Part shown: positions 1-8,474 of the stretch, in pieces
Numbering within the stretch: position 1 is the stretch's first letter
Layout of the letters: every line of letters starts with the position of its first letter
Origin: Thermomonospora catenispora
GTDB lineage: Bacteria; Actinomycetota; Actinomycetes; Streptosporangiales; Streptosporangiaceae
Assembly (NCBI RefSeq): GCF_006363815.1
Contig: NZ_RRYT01000001.1
Span: forward strand, 326,768 to 367,417
Direction: 5' to 3'
Length of the DNA: 40,650 bases
Position numbers and translations under genes: made by a program
The notes under the pieces: generated by a model
Told to the model about the DNA's origin: nothing
Seen by the model: only the letters and a program-made list of their open reading frames with translations
The model's database searches: none

Positions 1-335
1 AGCAGCGCGGCCTCCGGCGCCAGCGTCCGGTGGAGGTCCAGGATCTTGCGCAGCGACACGCCCTCCACGGCCTCCATCACGATGGCGGCGCCGCGCTCGC
101 CGGTCACGAAGCGGTACAGGCGCACCACATGCGGGCTGGAGACCCGGGCGAGCAGCTGCGCCTCGGCGCGCAGCCGTTCGACCGCCTCGGCGTCGCCGTC
201 CGTCCGGGTCAGGTACTTGATGGCCACCGGGGCCCCGGACTCGTCGTGCCGGGCGAGCACCACCCGCCCCTGGGCCCCCGTGCCCAGTTCCCTGACCTCG
301 GTGAACCCGCCGATCCGCCACTCATCGCCGTCCAT
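1..335 (-). CDS. Ser/Thr protein kinase, N-terminal part (cut by window edge)
   Basis: The reverse strand encodes a protein beginning MDGDEWRIGGFTEVRELG and continuing to the left edge, so only about 112 residues are seen. The glycine loop GTGAQGRV (residues 18-25) and the ATP-binding lysine in VAIKYL (K40) identify a PknB-type eukaryotic-like kinase. A conserved stretch near residue 90 (IVMEAVEGVSLRKIL) fits the hinge region. An in-frame ATG at 398 would add 21 residues; I chose 335 because the second kinase in this window opens with the same layout (a few residues, then GFTPVRELG). No strong ribosome-binding site is seen for either. The catalytic loop, any membrane segment and any sensor domain lie outside the window. 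Its similarity to the kinase at 2912 suggests paralogues flanking the LysR-hemL pair. Confidence 0.85.
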   Translation of the reverse strand, partial: MDGDEWRIGGFTEVRELGTGAQGRVVLARHDESGAPVAIKYLTRTDGDAEAVERLRAEAQLLARVSSPHVVRLYRFVTGERGAAIVMEAVEGVSLRKILDLHRTLAPEAAL

Positions 336-413
336 GCCGCCCCCGTCCGGATCGTTGTCTCGCGATACATCGTCGCGACGGGCTGCGCCGGCGTCCATGC
401 GGGGCCGCCGGCC

Positions 414-495
414 CGTCGCGGACCCGTCGCGGACCCGGCGCGGGCCTAGTGCGGACCCGTCGCGGGTCCGCCGGGACGTCGCGGGTCCGCCGGGA
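414..495. repeat. 11-bp tandem repeat running into 19-bp tandem repeat
   Basis: Five consecutive 11-bp units start at 414, 425, 436, 447 and 458. Units one and two are identical (CGTCGCGGACC); the others differ at one to four positions. They run into two perfect 19-bp units (458-476 and 477-495, CGTCGCGGGTCCGCCGGGA). The array crosses the stop codon of the LysR gene (446-448), so the last residues of that protein are written in repeat sequence. Confidence 0.9.
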
Positions 496-1393
496 CGTCC
501 CGGCGGCCCGCCGCGCGCAGGGCGTCGAGCGCGGCGCAGATGGCGGGGCGGCGGGCGGCCTCCTCGCGCCAGACCGCGAAGACGCGGCGGATCAGCGCCG
601 GCCGGAGGGCGACGAGCCTGACCCCTTCGGGGATGTCGCAGCGGCCCAGGCGGGGCAGGATGGCGTTGCCGAGCCCGCCGGCGACCAGGGCGAGCTGGGT
701 GGCGAACTCGTCGGCCATGTGGTCGATGCGCGGCTCGTTGTCGAACGAGCGCAGGGTGTGGACCAGCCAGTCGCAGCAGATGGAGCCGGGGGTGGAGCTG
801 ATCCAGCGGTCCCCGGCCAGCTCGGTGAGGGCGACGACGTCGCGGTCGGCCAGCGGGTGGTCGGCGGGCAGCGCCACGTCGGCCACGTCCTCGCAGATCA
901 TCCCCTTGGCCAGGCCTTCGGGAACGGGCAACGGCTCGTTGTTCCAATCCTGGACGATCGCCAGGTCGATGTCGCCGCGGGAGGTCAGCGGCAGGCTCTC
1001 GGCCGGGTCGCACTCGTGCACCCGCACCCGCAGCCTGGGGTGGGCGGTGCGCAGCGCGGCCAGCGCGGCGGGGATCAGGCCCCGGATCGCGCTGGGGAAC
1101 GCGGCGACCGTCATCTCCCCCGCCACCACTCCGCGGTGCGCCTCCAGGTCCGCCTCGGCACGTTCCACCAGCGCCAGGATGCGCTCGGCGTGCGCCACCA
1201 GCAGCCAGGCGACGTCGGTGAGCTTCACCCCGCGCCCGTTGCGCTCCAGCAGCTTGTGGGCGGTCTCCCGCTCCAGCTTGGCAAGCTGCTGGGAGACCGC
1301 CGACGTCGTCACATGCAGGGCCTCGGCCGCCGCGCTGACCGAGCCGTGGGTGGCCACCGCGTGCAGCGCCCGCAGCCGATCCAGATCGAGCAT
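446..1393 (-). CDS. LysR-family transcriptional regulator
   Basis: This 315-aa protein has the classical LysR layout. A winged helix-turn-helix occupies residues 1-60 (start MLDLDRLRALHAV, recognition segment with VTTSAVSQQLAKLE), followed by a linker helix and a periplasmic-binding-like effector domain from about residue 90 to 290. Family members bind DNA as tetramers and respond to a small ligand; the ligand cannot be read from sequence. It lies 64 bp downstream of hemL on the same strand and may be co-transcribed with it, though nothing shows that it controls haem synthesis. The extreme C-terminus (about the last 18 residues, Pro/Gly/Arg-rich) is encoded by a GC-rich tandem repeat and is probably disordered and lineage-specific. 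Confidence 0.9.
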   Translation of the reverse strand: MLDLDRLRALHAVATHGSVSAAAEALHVTTSAVSQQLAKLERETAHKLLERNGRGVKLTDVAWLLVAHAERILALVERAEADLEAHRGVVAGEMTVAAFPSAIRGLIPAALAALRTAHPRLRVRVHECDPAESLPLTSRGDIDLAIVQDWNNEPLPVPEGLAKGMICEDVADVALPADHPLADRDVVALTELAGDRWISSTPGSICCDWLVHTLRSFDNEPRIDHMADEFATQLALVAGGLGNAILPRLGRCDIPEGVRLVALRPALIRRVFAVWREEAARRPAICAALDALRAAGRRDVPADPRRPGGPATGPH

Positions 1394-1457
1394 GAAGCAA
1401 ATCTAAACATCGATCAGGGCTCGGTCAGGCGATTGTTAAAACATCTCCGGGCCGGCC

Positions 1458-2750
1458 TCACAGGGCCGCGGCGGCGGCGCGGGCGGCCGCGGGCATCGCC
1501 GACACCACCCGGTCGAGGGCGGCGTCGTCGTGCGCGGCGCTGAGGAACCACGCCTCGTACGCCGACGGCGGCAGATAGACGCCCTGCTCCAGGGCGGCGT
1601 GGAAGAACGCCGCGTACACCGCGGTGTTCTGCCGCTGGGCGGCGGCGAAGTCGGTCACCGGCTCGTCGGTGAAGAAGATCGAGAACAGGTTCCCCGCCGT
1701 CTGCAGCCGGTGCGGCACGCCCTCCTTGGACAGCGCCTCGGTCGCCGCGTTCGACACCACCGAGGCGGCCCGGCCGATCGCCTCGTACACCTCGTCGGTG
1801 GCCTCCCGCAGCGTGGCCAGCCCGGCGGCGGTGGCCAACGGGTTCCCCGACAGGGTGCCCGCCTGGTAGACCGGGCCGGCCGGAGCGAGCTGCGCCATGA
1901 CGTCGGCCCGTCCGCCGAACGCGGCGGCCGGCAGCCCGCCGCCCATCACCTTGCCGAACGTCATCAGATCGCCCGCCACGCCCTCCAGGCCGTACCAGCC
2001 GGAGCGGCTCACCCGGAAGCCGGTCAGCACCTCGTCGATGATCAGCAGCGCCCCGTGCCGCTCGCACAACGACTTCAGCAGCCGGTTGAAGTCGGGGGCC
2101 GGCGGGACCACCCCCATGTTGCACGGGCACGCCTCGGTGATCACGCAGGCGATCTCGTCGCCGTGCTCGGCGAACGCCAGCTCCACCGCGGACACGTCGT
2201 TGTAGGGCAGCACGACGGTGTCGGCGGTGGTCGCCCCGGTGACGCCGGGGGTGTCCGGCAGCGCCAGCGTGGCCACCCCCGATCCGGCGGCGGCCAGCAG
2301 CGAGTCCACATGGCCGTGGTAGCAGCCGGCGAACTTGACGACCTTGCTGCGCCCGGTGAACCCGCGGGCCAGCCGGATCGCCGACATGGTCGCCTCGGTG
2401 CCGGAGTTGACCAGCCGGACCTGCTCGACCGGGGTGCGCGCCACGATCTCCTCGGCCAGCTCCACCTCGCCCGGCGTGGGCGCGCCGTAGGAGGTGCCCC
2501 GCTCGGCGGCCCGGCGCACCGCCTCCACCACGGCCGGGTGGGCGTGGCCCAGGATCATCGGCCCCCACGAGCAGATCAGGTCGACGTACTCGTTGCCGTC
2601 CACGTCCACCAGGTAGGGGCCGTGGGCGGAGGCGATGAACCGGGGGGTGCCGCCCACCGCCCGGAAGGCGCGCACCGGCGAGTTGACACCGCCCGGAACC
2701 ATCCGTTCCGCGCGGTCGAACAGTTGCTGGGAGCGATCGATCTCGGTCAC
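1458..2750 (-). CDS. hemL: glutamate-1-semialdehyde 2,1-aminomutase
   Basis: HemL is a PLP enzyme that converts glutamate-1-semialdehyde to 5-aminolevulinate, the second step of the C5 route to tetrapyrroles. The 430-aa length is normal. Recognisable parts are the N-terminal [12 protein letters not shown] segment, the substrate-side [15 protein letters not shown] motif (about 115-129), the cofactor-contacting [10 protein letters not shown] (237-246) and the Schiff-base lysine in TFGKVMGGG (K267). It acts directly after HemA, encoded at 9390-10694, but is separated from the rex-hem operon and has its own upstream region shared with the divergent kinase at 2912. The ATG at 2750 matches the usual family start ([11 protein letters not shown]). 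The LysR gene follows it on the same strand. Confidence 0.97.
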   Translation of the reverse strand: MTEIDRSQQLFDRAERMVPGGVNSPVRAFRAVGGTPRFIASAHGPYLVDVDGNEYVDLICSWGPMILGHAHPAVVEAVRRAAERGTSYGAPTPGEVELAEEIVARTPVEQVRLVNSGTEATMSAIRLARGFTGRSKVVKFAGCYHGHVDSLLAAAGSGVATLALPDTPGVTGATTADTVVLPYNDVSAVELAFAEHGDEIACVITEACPCNMGVVPPAPDFNRLLKSLCERHGALLIIDEVLTGFRVSRSGWYGLEGVAGDLMTFGKVMGGGLPAAAFGGRADVMAQLAPAGPVYQAGTLSGNPLATAAGLATLREATDEVYEAIGRAASVVSNAATEALSKEGVPHRLQTAGNLFSIFFTDEPVTDFAAAQRQNTAVYAAFFHAALEQGVYLPPSAYEAWFLSAAHDDAALDRVVSAMPAAARAAAAAL

Positions 2751-2786
2751 TGTGCCAGTCTCTCAGTCGCAATCCGGTATACACGC

Positions 2787-2816
2787 TTGACCCGGGCGAC
2801 AGCATGCCGATATCCA
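2787..2816 (+). promoter_or_regulatory. possible promoter for the kinase gene
   Basis: TTGACC (2787-2792) is followed after 18 bp by TATCCA (2811-2816), in the 161-bp gap between divergent hemL and the kinase. The -35 is good and the -10 poor. On the other strand TATACC (2781-2776) could be a -10 for hemL. Confidence 0.25.
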
Positions 2817-2911
2817 CCCAAAGTAGCTGGTGCGGGGTTCGCCGTCGACGACGGCCGAGAACCCGGCCTGTGGCCGCTGCGGTGGGCCGCACGAGCCGGA
2901 GGGATGACGAA

Positions 2912-4636
2912 GTGGCAGACGGCTGGACGGTCCCGGGTTTCACCCCTGTGCGGGAACTGGGACACGGATCCACCGGCCGGGTGATGGTGGCCGTCGACGA
3001 GGTCACCCGGACCGAGGTCGCGATCAAGTACCTGGATCCTCGGTTGACCGGCGACGAGGAGTTCATGGCGGCCTACCGGCCGCTGGCCGACCGGTTGACC
3101 CGGCTGGAGGATCCGAGCATCGCCGACCTGTACCAACTGGTGGACGGCCCCGACGGCGCCGCCGCCGTGGTGATGCGGCGGGTCGACGGCGTCGGGCTGA
3201 GCCGGATCCTGGACACCCAGGGGCCGACGGGACCGCTGGCCGCGCTGACCGTGTTCGGCAGCACGCTGGCGGCGCTGGCGGTGGCGCACCGGGCCGAGGT
3301 GGTGCACCGAGACCTGCGTCCCGACAACACGCTGGTCGACCGGACCGGTCAGGTGGTGATCACCGACTTCGGGCTGGTCCCGCCGCGCCGCTCCAGGTCC
3401 GGCGGCGAGCCGCCCGGCGCGCCCGCCTATCTGGCGCCCGAGCTGTGGGACGGGGCGTCCGCCTCCCCCGCCTCCGACCTGTACGCGGCGACCGTGGTGT
3501 TCTTCCAGTGCCTCACCGGACGCCACCCGTACGAGAGCGGCGGCGGCGGTGGGCGGGCGATCGCGGCGCTGGGCCGGGCGCATCGGGAGGCGCCGATCCC
3601 GACCGAGGCGGTGCCCGGGCCGCTGCGCGGGCTGATCTCCGCCGGACTGGCCAAGGACCCCGCCGACCGGCCCGCCTCGGCGGAGGAGTTCCTGGCCGCC
3701 CTGGAGGAGGCGGCCGTCGCCGCGTACGGGCCGGCCTGGGAGGCGCAGGGACGCGGCCGGCTGGCCGAGATGGTCACCGCGGCCGAGAACGCCCCGCCGC
3801 CCGAGCCCGCCCCCGCCACGACCGCCGGACGCCGGCCGGACCGGCCGTCCCGGGGGAGCCGGGGCCGGCTGGTGGGCAGCGTCGCGGCGATCGTCGCCGT
3901 CGTCGCGATCGCCGGGGCCAGCGTGGCGTACGGGCTGAACCGCGGCGGCGGCTCGTCCACGGCGCAGTCCACCGTGTCCCCCGCCGCCGTGCCGCCCGCG
4001 TCCACGCCCGCGACCTCCCCCACCCGCTCCCCCGCCGACGCCCTGGCCGCCCGCATCATCACGGCGACGACCCGCCGGCCGAGCGCGTCGTTCACCTACC
4101 GGGGCAAGGGCTGCTGCGGCGCGGACGCCACCGCCAAGGGGACCTTCGCCGTCCGGCCCGGGCGCCCCCCGGCGTACACGATGACCGCCTCCGGCCCCGC
4201 CCGGCAGACCCGCAAGGCGGCCCGGGTGATCCTGATCGACGAGACGGCCCACGTGCGGCGGGGCGACGGCTGGCGCGAGGTCCCGGTCTCGACCCGTTCG
4301 GCCTCGGCGCAGGGCCATGCGCCGCTGGCGGCGCGGATCCGCGAGTGCACGTCGGTCGACCACGTCGTCGCGCTCGTCCAAAAGAGCACCGACCTGCGGC
4401 GCACCGGGCGCACCTACCGGGGCACCGTGGCGGTGGCGCAGCTGGGCGCCGCGCATCCGTACGCCGCCATCGCGCGGGCGGCCAAGACCGAGCGGCTGAC
4501 CTATGCGCTGGTGCTGGACGCCGCCGGGCTGCCCAGCCGGCTCACCGTCACCATCGGCTCGGGCCGCACCCGGGCGGTGCTGACCACCGCCTACGGCAAC
4601 TGGGGCAAGCGGGTCGTCATCGACGCCCCGCGCTGA
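2912..4636 (+). CDS. membrane Ser/Thr protein kinase with extracytoplasmic domain
   Basis: GTG at 2912 is chosen because GGAGGG (2898-2903) lies 8 bases upstream; this gives 574 aa. The kinase domain covers about residues 8-265, with loop GHGSTGRV, lysine K39 (VAIKYL), HRDLRPDN (132-139), DFG (152-154) and an APE-type motif (AYLAPE). A Pro-rich linker leads to one transmembrane helix at about 320-342. Roughly 180 residues then lie outside the membrane. They look like an LppX/LprG-type lipoprotein fold (beta-rich, ending TAYGNWGKRVVIDAP), a layout expected of a ligand-sensing receptor kinase; this fold call is inference. The catalytic-loop lysine (HRDLK) is arginine here (R136), which is unusual but not necessarily inactivating. 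It is divergent from hemL and convergent with the PrimPol gene. Confidence 0.88.
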   Translation: MADGWTVPGFTPVRELGHGSTGRVMVAVDEVTRTEVAIKYLDPRLTGDEEFMAAYRPLADRLTRLEDPSIADLYQLVDGPDGAAAVVMRRVDGVGLSRILDTQGPTGPLAALTVFGSTLAALAVAHRAEVVHRDLRPDNTLVDRTGQVVITDFGLVPPRRSRSGGEPPGAPAYLAPELWDGASASPASDLYAATVVFFQCLTGRHPYESGGGGGRAIAALGRAHREAPIPTEAVPGPLRGLISAGLAKDPADRPASAEEFLAALEEAAVAAYGPAWEAQGRGRLAEMVTAAENAPPPEPAPATTAGRRPDRPSRGSRGRLVGSVAAIVAVVAIAGASVAYGLNRGGGSSTAQSTVSPAAVPPASTPATSPTRSPADALAARIITATTRRPSASFTYRGKGCCGADATAKGTFAVRPGRPPAYTMTASGPARQTRKAARVILIDETAHVRRGDGWREVPVSTRSASAQGHAPLAARIRECTSVDHVVALVQKSTDLRRTGRTYRGTVAVAQLGAAHPYAAIARAAKTERLTYALVLDAAGLPSRLTVTIGSGRTRAVLTTAYGNWGKRVVIDAPR

Positions 4637-4648
4637 GGCCCGGGCCGC

Positions 4649-5314
4649 TCAGCAGACCGCCTCGCAGCAGTCCGACAGGATCTCCAACACCCGCACCGGG
4701 TCGGGCAGCGGGGTGCGGTCCGGCGCCCGCACCCAGGAGACCTCCCCGGCGGGCAGCACGGACGGCGGGGCGACCACATAGCTGTCCCGGCAGTGCCAGC
4801 GCAGACCGGGACTGTCGTCGATGGTCTCCGGGGAGCAGTCCAGGTGGCACGACCACCACTCGTCCTCGTCCTCGGGGGCGCCCCGGGTCGCCACGAAGAA
4901 CAGATGCCGCTGCTTGCCCACCACGGCGACCGGGCCGACCGGGCTGGTGGGGCCGGGCTCGGAGTACCGCTCGGCGATCCGCGCCAGCGCCATCTCACCG
5001 GCCGCCGCGGGCACGTCGAACACGTCGAACACCCGTCCGGTCGGCAGGATCACGTTGGCCCGGGGAATGTCCGTCCACCAGCGTTTGATCTTCTCCGGGT
5101 CGGTCGTCGCCTGGATCTGCCACGCCGCCGTCACCGGGTGCCCTCCTGGGTCCGGACATCCGATCCGGTCGCACGAACACGCCCGGTCACCGTCCACCAG
5201 CGGACGCGCCCCCGGTATGCAGGGCCATCCGAGCGCCGCGTACTCCTTGGCGGCCGCCCCCAGACGGCTGCGCCCCCGCTGCCGCCGTGCCGCCGATACC
5301 GCCGTCAGCATCAT
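4649..5314 (-). CDS. standalone bifunctional primase/polymerase (PrimPol) domain protein
   Basis: The 221-aa protein resembles the PrimPol domain that usually forms the N-terminus of plasmid and phage primase-helicases. Visible landmarks are the opening AAKEYAALGWPCIPG, the WWTDIPRANVILPTGR block, a paired-aspartate motif FDVFDVP (about 112-118), and the late WHCRDSYVVAPPSVLP segment. No helicase domain follows, so it is a single-domain protein. A small cysteine cluster (CSCDRIGC, about residues 47-54) could bind metal. Actinobacteria often carry such standalone copies; their role is not established to my knowledge. The ATG at 5314 has a GGGAGAG ribosome-binding site. The gene converges on the kinase gene with only 12 bp between stops. 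Confidence 0.75.
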   Translation of the reverse strand: MMLTAVSAARRQRGRSRLGAAAKEYAALGWPCIPGARPLVDGDRACSCDRIGCPDPGGHPVTAAWQIQATTDPEKIKRWWTDIPRANVILPTGRVFDVFDVPAAAGEMALARIAERYSEPGPTSPVGPVAVVGKQRHLFFVATRGAPEDEDEWWSCHLDCSPETIDDSPGLRWHCRDSYVVAPPSVLPAGEVSWVRAPDRTPLPDPVRVLEILSDCCEAVC

Positions 5315-5869
5315 CCGACTCTCCCAGTCCCCGCGTCCTCACTACCGATGATGGCCGCCGTCGTTCCCCCGTATCGCACCAACCCCCGAAAACCGCCCCA
5401 ATGGACTAGACCTCCATGATCCCAGGATCGCAGAGGCCGTTTCGGCGGCACCCCCCGCCCCGCTCCGTGGGACCCGCCGGAGCGCCCGCGCCGGGGCCCG
5501 CCCGGCACGGGGCGAAGGACCCGCGCGGCCGTCGGTGCGCGGCGGTCGTCCGCGGCCCGACCGGGCCCGGGGACCGCATCCCGCGGCGGGCCTCCCGGGG
5601 CCGAAGCGTCCCCTCTACAGGCCGCCTTTCCCCGTATGCGGCCCGCCGCACGCGACCCGCCCCGAATCGGCCGGGCCGGAGGACCGCTCCCTCCCGGCGG
5701 GCCCGGCAGGGAGCGGCGGTCCTCCTCGCGTCGTCCTCTCCCGTGCGCGCTCCGCCGCACGTTCCACGCCACCGGCCGCTCCTCCCTCCGCGCCGGGCCC
5801 GGCCGCACGGCCGCGCACGGGCCGGAGGAGACCCGCCCGCAGGCCGTGCGGGCCGACCGCCGGGGCGCG
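5315..5869. other. 555-bp gene-free GC-rich stretch
   Basis: I see no supportable gene here. Several frames are open on both strands, but all give Pro/Arg/Gly/Ala low-complexity products without a ribosome-binding site or recognisable motif. The right end holds the hairpin after hemB; the left end holds the upstream region of the PrimPol gene. No tRNA cloverleaf was found by eye. Confidence 0.6.
5835..5853 (-). terminator. hairpin downstream of the hem operon
   Basis: GCCCGCA (5835-5841) pairs perfectly with TGCGGGC (5847-5853) across a 5-nt loop, 17 nt beyond the hemB stop codon. There is no U-tract, as is common for actinobacterial terminators. Confidence 0.5.
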
Positions 5870-6865
5870 TCAGTCGCGGGAGCGGAGCGAGCGCAGGAAC
5901 TCGGGAGTGGCGTAGTAGGTGAGGATCAGGTCGGCGCCGGCGCGGCGGATGCCGATGAGGGACTCCATGACGATGCGGTCGCGGTCGAGCCAGCCCTGGG
6001 CGGCGGCGGCCTCGATCATCGCGTACTCGCCGCTGACCTGGTAGGCGGCCACCGGGACGTCGACGGCGTCGCGGACCCGGCGGACGATGTCCAGGTACGG
6101 GCCGGCCGGCTTGACCATCACCATGTCGGCGCCCTCGTCGACGTCGAGCATCACCTCCCGCAGCGACTCGGCGGCGTTGGGAGGATCCTGCTGGTAGGCC
6201 GAACGGTCGCCGAACTGGGGGGCGCACTCGGCGGCGTCGCGGAACGGTCCGTAGTAGGCGGAGGCGTACTTGGCGGAGTAGGCCAGGATCGCCGTCTCCC
6301 GGTGACCGGCCTCGTCCAGGGCGGAGCGGATCGCGGCCACCTGGCCGTCCATCATGCCGCTGGGGGCGACCACCTGGGCGCCCGCCTCGGCCTGCGCGAC
6401 CGCGATGGAGGCGTACCGCTCCAGGGTCCGGTCGTTGTCCACCTCGCCGGAGGGGGTGAGCACGCCGCAGTGGCCGTGGTCGGTGTACTCGTCCAGGCAC
6501 AAGTCGGCCATCAGCACGGTGGCGTCGCCCAGGTCGGCCGACAGCTTCCGCAGGGCCTGCTGGACGATGCCGTCGGGGTCGTCGGCGGCGCTGCCGCGGC
6601 CGTCCTTGCGGGCGGGGACGCCGAACAGCATCAGCCCGCCCACCCCGGCCTCCACGGCCTCCTGGGCGGCCGCGCGGAGGGTGTCCAGGGTGTGCTGGAC
6701 GACCCGGGGCATGGACGGGATCGGCTGCGGCTCGGCGATGCCCTCCTTGACGAACATCGGCAGGATCAGGGAGGCCGGGTCCAGCCGGGTCTCGGCGACC
6801 AGCCGGCGCATGGCGCGGGTGCGGCGCAGCCGACGGGGCCGGGCGACCGGGAAACGAGCAGTCAT
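5870..6865 (-). CDS. hemB: delta-aminolevulinic acid dehydratase (porphobilinogen synthase)
   Basis: HemB condenses two 5-aminolevulinate molecules to porphobilinogen in the cytosol. The start at 6865 (MTARFPVARPRRLRRTRAM) has GGAGAAGG 8 nt upstream and gives 331 aa, the normal length; a longer frame upstream is non-genic. The two Schiff-base lysines are visible in AYSAKYASAYYG (K199) and MVKPAGPYLD (K252). The metal site reads DLCLDEYTDHGHCG (121-134): two cysteines of the three-cysteine zinc type, with aspartate in the middle position, so metal use is mixed rather than clear-cut. It is the last gene of the rex-hemACDB operon, 43 bp after hemD, and is followed by a hairpin. Confidence 0.97.
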   Translation of the reverse strand: MTARFPVARPRRLRRTRAMRRLVAETRLDPASLILPMFVKEGIAEPQPIPSMPRVVQHTLDTLRAAAQEAVEAGVGGLMLFGVPARKDGRGSAADDPDGIVQQALRKLSADLGDATVLMADLCLDEYTDHGHCGVLTPSGEVDNDRTLERYASIAVAQAEAGAQVVAPSGMMDGQVAAIRSALDEAGHRETAILAYSAKYASAYYGPFRDAAECAPQFGDRSAYQQDPPNAAESLREVMLDVDEGADMVMVKPAGPYLDIVRRVRDAVDVPVAAYQVSGEYAMIEAAAAQGWLDRDRIVMESLIGIRRAGADLILTYYATPEFLRSLRSRD

Positions 6866-6908
6866 GGCGCGGACCTTCTCCGAAGACAGACGTGGTGACG
6901 GTGCGCCG

Positions 6909-8474
6909 TCAGCGCCGTCTGCGGGCGCCGCGGCGCATCTGGCTGGGCTTGCGCAGCGGGTCGCCCGCCTCGATCTGGGCGGCCCGTCGCCTTGCACCGT
7001 ACTCCGCCAGGGCGTCGGCCAGCGTCAGGGCCGAGGGCTTCTCGGCCATCACGTCGACGCGCAGCCCGTACTCCTGGGCGGTCTTGGCGGTCTGCGGGCC
7101 GATCACCGCGATCACCGTCACGTTGTGCGGCTTGCCGGCGATGCCGATGAGGTTGCGCACCGTGGAGGAGGAGGTGAACAGCACCGCGTCGAAGCCGCCG
7201 CTCTTGATGGCCTCGCGGATCGGCGCCGGCGGCGGCGCGGCCCGCACCGTGCGGTAGGCGGTGACGTCGTCGCACTCCCAGCCCAGCTCGGTGAGCCCGG
7301 CGATCAGCGTGTCGGTGGCGATGTCGGCGCGGGGCAGCAGCACCCGATTGATCGGGTCCAGGTCCTTGTCGTACGGCGGCCAGACCTCCAGCAGGCCCTC
7401 GCCGGACTGCTGGCCGGTCGGCACCAGGTCCGGATGGACCCCGAACTCGATCAGCGCCTTGGCGGTCTGCTCGCCGACCGCGGCGACCTTGAGCCCGGCG
7501 AACGCCCGGGCGTCCAAGCCGTAGTCGAGGAACTTCTCCTTGACCGCCCGCACCGCGTTGGTGGAGGTGAACACCACCCACTCGTAGCGGCCGGTGACCA
7601 GGCCCTTGACGGCGCGGTCCATCTGCTGCGGGGTGCGCGGCGGCTCCACCGAGATGGTCGGCACCTCCTCGGGCACCGCCCCGTAGGAGCGCAGCCGCTC
7701 CGACAGCGAGGCGGCCTGCTCCTTGGTCCGCGGCACCAGCACCCGCCAGCCGAACAGCGGCTTGGTCTCGAACCACGAAAGCCGCTCCCGCCAGCCGACC
7801 ACATCCCCTACGATGATCAATGCCGGCGACTCCATGCCCTTGGTGTCGGAGGCCAGCCGGTGCAGCGTGGAGACGACCGTCTCCTGCTGGGTGGTGGTGC
7901 CGAGGCTGGTCATGGCGGCCGGGGTGGAGTCCGGACGACCGGCGGTCATCAGTCCCTTGGCCACCTCCGCCACCATGGTCTCGGCGCCCAGGATCACCAG
8001 CGTGGTGTCGGGATCGGCATAGCGGTGCCAGTCCACCCCGCCGTGGGAGGCGTCGATCACGCGGATCTCGCGGGTGCGGGAGTCGGTCAGCGGGATGCCC
8101 GCGTACGCGGGCACGCCGGTGGCCGCCGACACGCCCGGCACGATCTCGAACGGGATGCCGGCGGCGGCGCAGGCGGCGGCCTCCTCGGCCAACGGGCCGG
8201 CCACCCCCGGGTCGCCCCGGAACAGCCGGACCACGGTGCGTCCCGCCTTGGCGGCGTCGCCGACCAGCGCGACCGGATCGCCCTCGGAGGCGTCCAGGAT
8301 CTCGGCGTCCGGCCGACAGTGCGCCAGGATCTCGCCGGGACAGCCCTCCCGGTGCACCACCACGGTGTCGGCTTCACTGAGCTTGGCGACGGCCCGGACG
8401 GTCAGCAGTTCCGGGTCGCCGGGGCCCATTCCGACGAAGGAAACGGTGCCCTGGTCGGTCTCAACGGGGCTCAA
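6909..8474 (-). CDS. hemD: fused uroporphyrinogen-III C-methyltransferase / uroporphyrinogen-III synthase
   Basis: This 521-aa protein joins two enzymes. Residues 1 to about 245 are a SUMT-type methyltransferase (SAM-dependent, making precorrin-2 for sirohaem/cobalamin), shown by the VGMGPGDPELLTVRA signature near the start and by GDPGVAGPLAEEAA further in. Residues from about 255 to 500 are a HemD-type synthase, which closes hydroxymethylbilane to uroporphyrinogen III; characteristic segments include FTSTNAVRAV and DAVLFTSSSTVRNL. Such CobA-HemD fusions are normal in actinobacteria and place a branch point on one polypeptide. The start overlaps the hemC stop by 14 nt, suggesting translational coupling. 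The C-terminal tail is basic (RRGARRRR). Confidence 0.95.
   Translation of the reverse strand: MSPVETDQGTVSFVGMGPGDPELLTVRAVAKLSEADTVVVHREGCPGEILAHCRPDAEILDASEGDPVALVGDAAKAGRTVVRLFRGDPGVAGPLAEEAAACAAAGIPFEIVPGVSAATGVPAYAGIPLTDSRTREIRVIDASHGGVDWHRYADPDTTLVILGAETMVAEVAKGLMTAGRPDSTPAAMTSLGTTTQQETVVSTLHRLASDTKGMESPALIIVGDVVGWRERLSWFETKPLFGWRVLVPRTKEQAASLSERLRSYGAVPEEVPTISVEPPRTPQQMDRAVKGLVTGRYEWVVFTSTNAVRAVKEKFLDYGLDARAFAGLKVAAVGEQTAKALIEFGVHPDLVPTGQQSGEGLLEVWPPYDKDLDPINRVLLPRADIATDTLIAGLTELGWECDDVTAYRTVRAAPPPAPIREAIKSGGFDAVLFTSSSTVRNLIGIAGKPHNVTVIAVIGPQTAKTAQEYGLRVDVMAEKPSALTLADALAEYGARRRAAQIEAGDPLRKPSQMRRGARRRR

Noticed and set aside
449-1543. Long plus-strand ORF opposite the LysR gene
   Set aside because: Composition is Gly/Arg/Gln/Val low-complexity with no motif; it mirrors the real LysR gene and arises from the high GC content, as do similar long antisense frames opposite hemL, radA and others.
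1414-3066. 550-aa minus-strand frame spanning hemL
   Set aside because: It runs in another frame of hemL and across its promoter region; the product is Arg/Gly-rich shadow translation, while hemL's frame shows every family motif.
5311-5922. Overlapping ORFs on both strands in the gap before hemB
   Set aside because: Pro/Arg-rich translations without ribosome-binding site or conserved segment; all frames are open merely because stop codons are rare in this GC-rich stretch.
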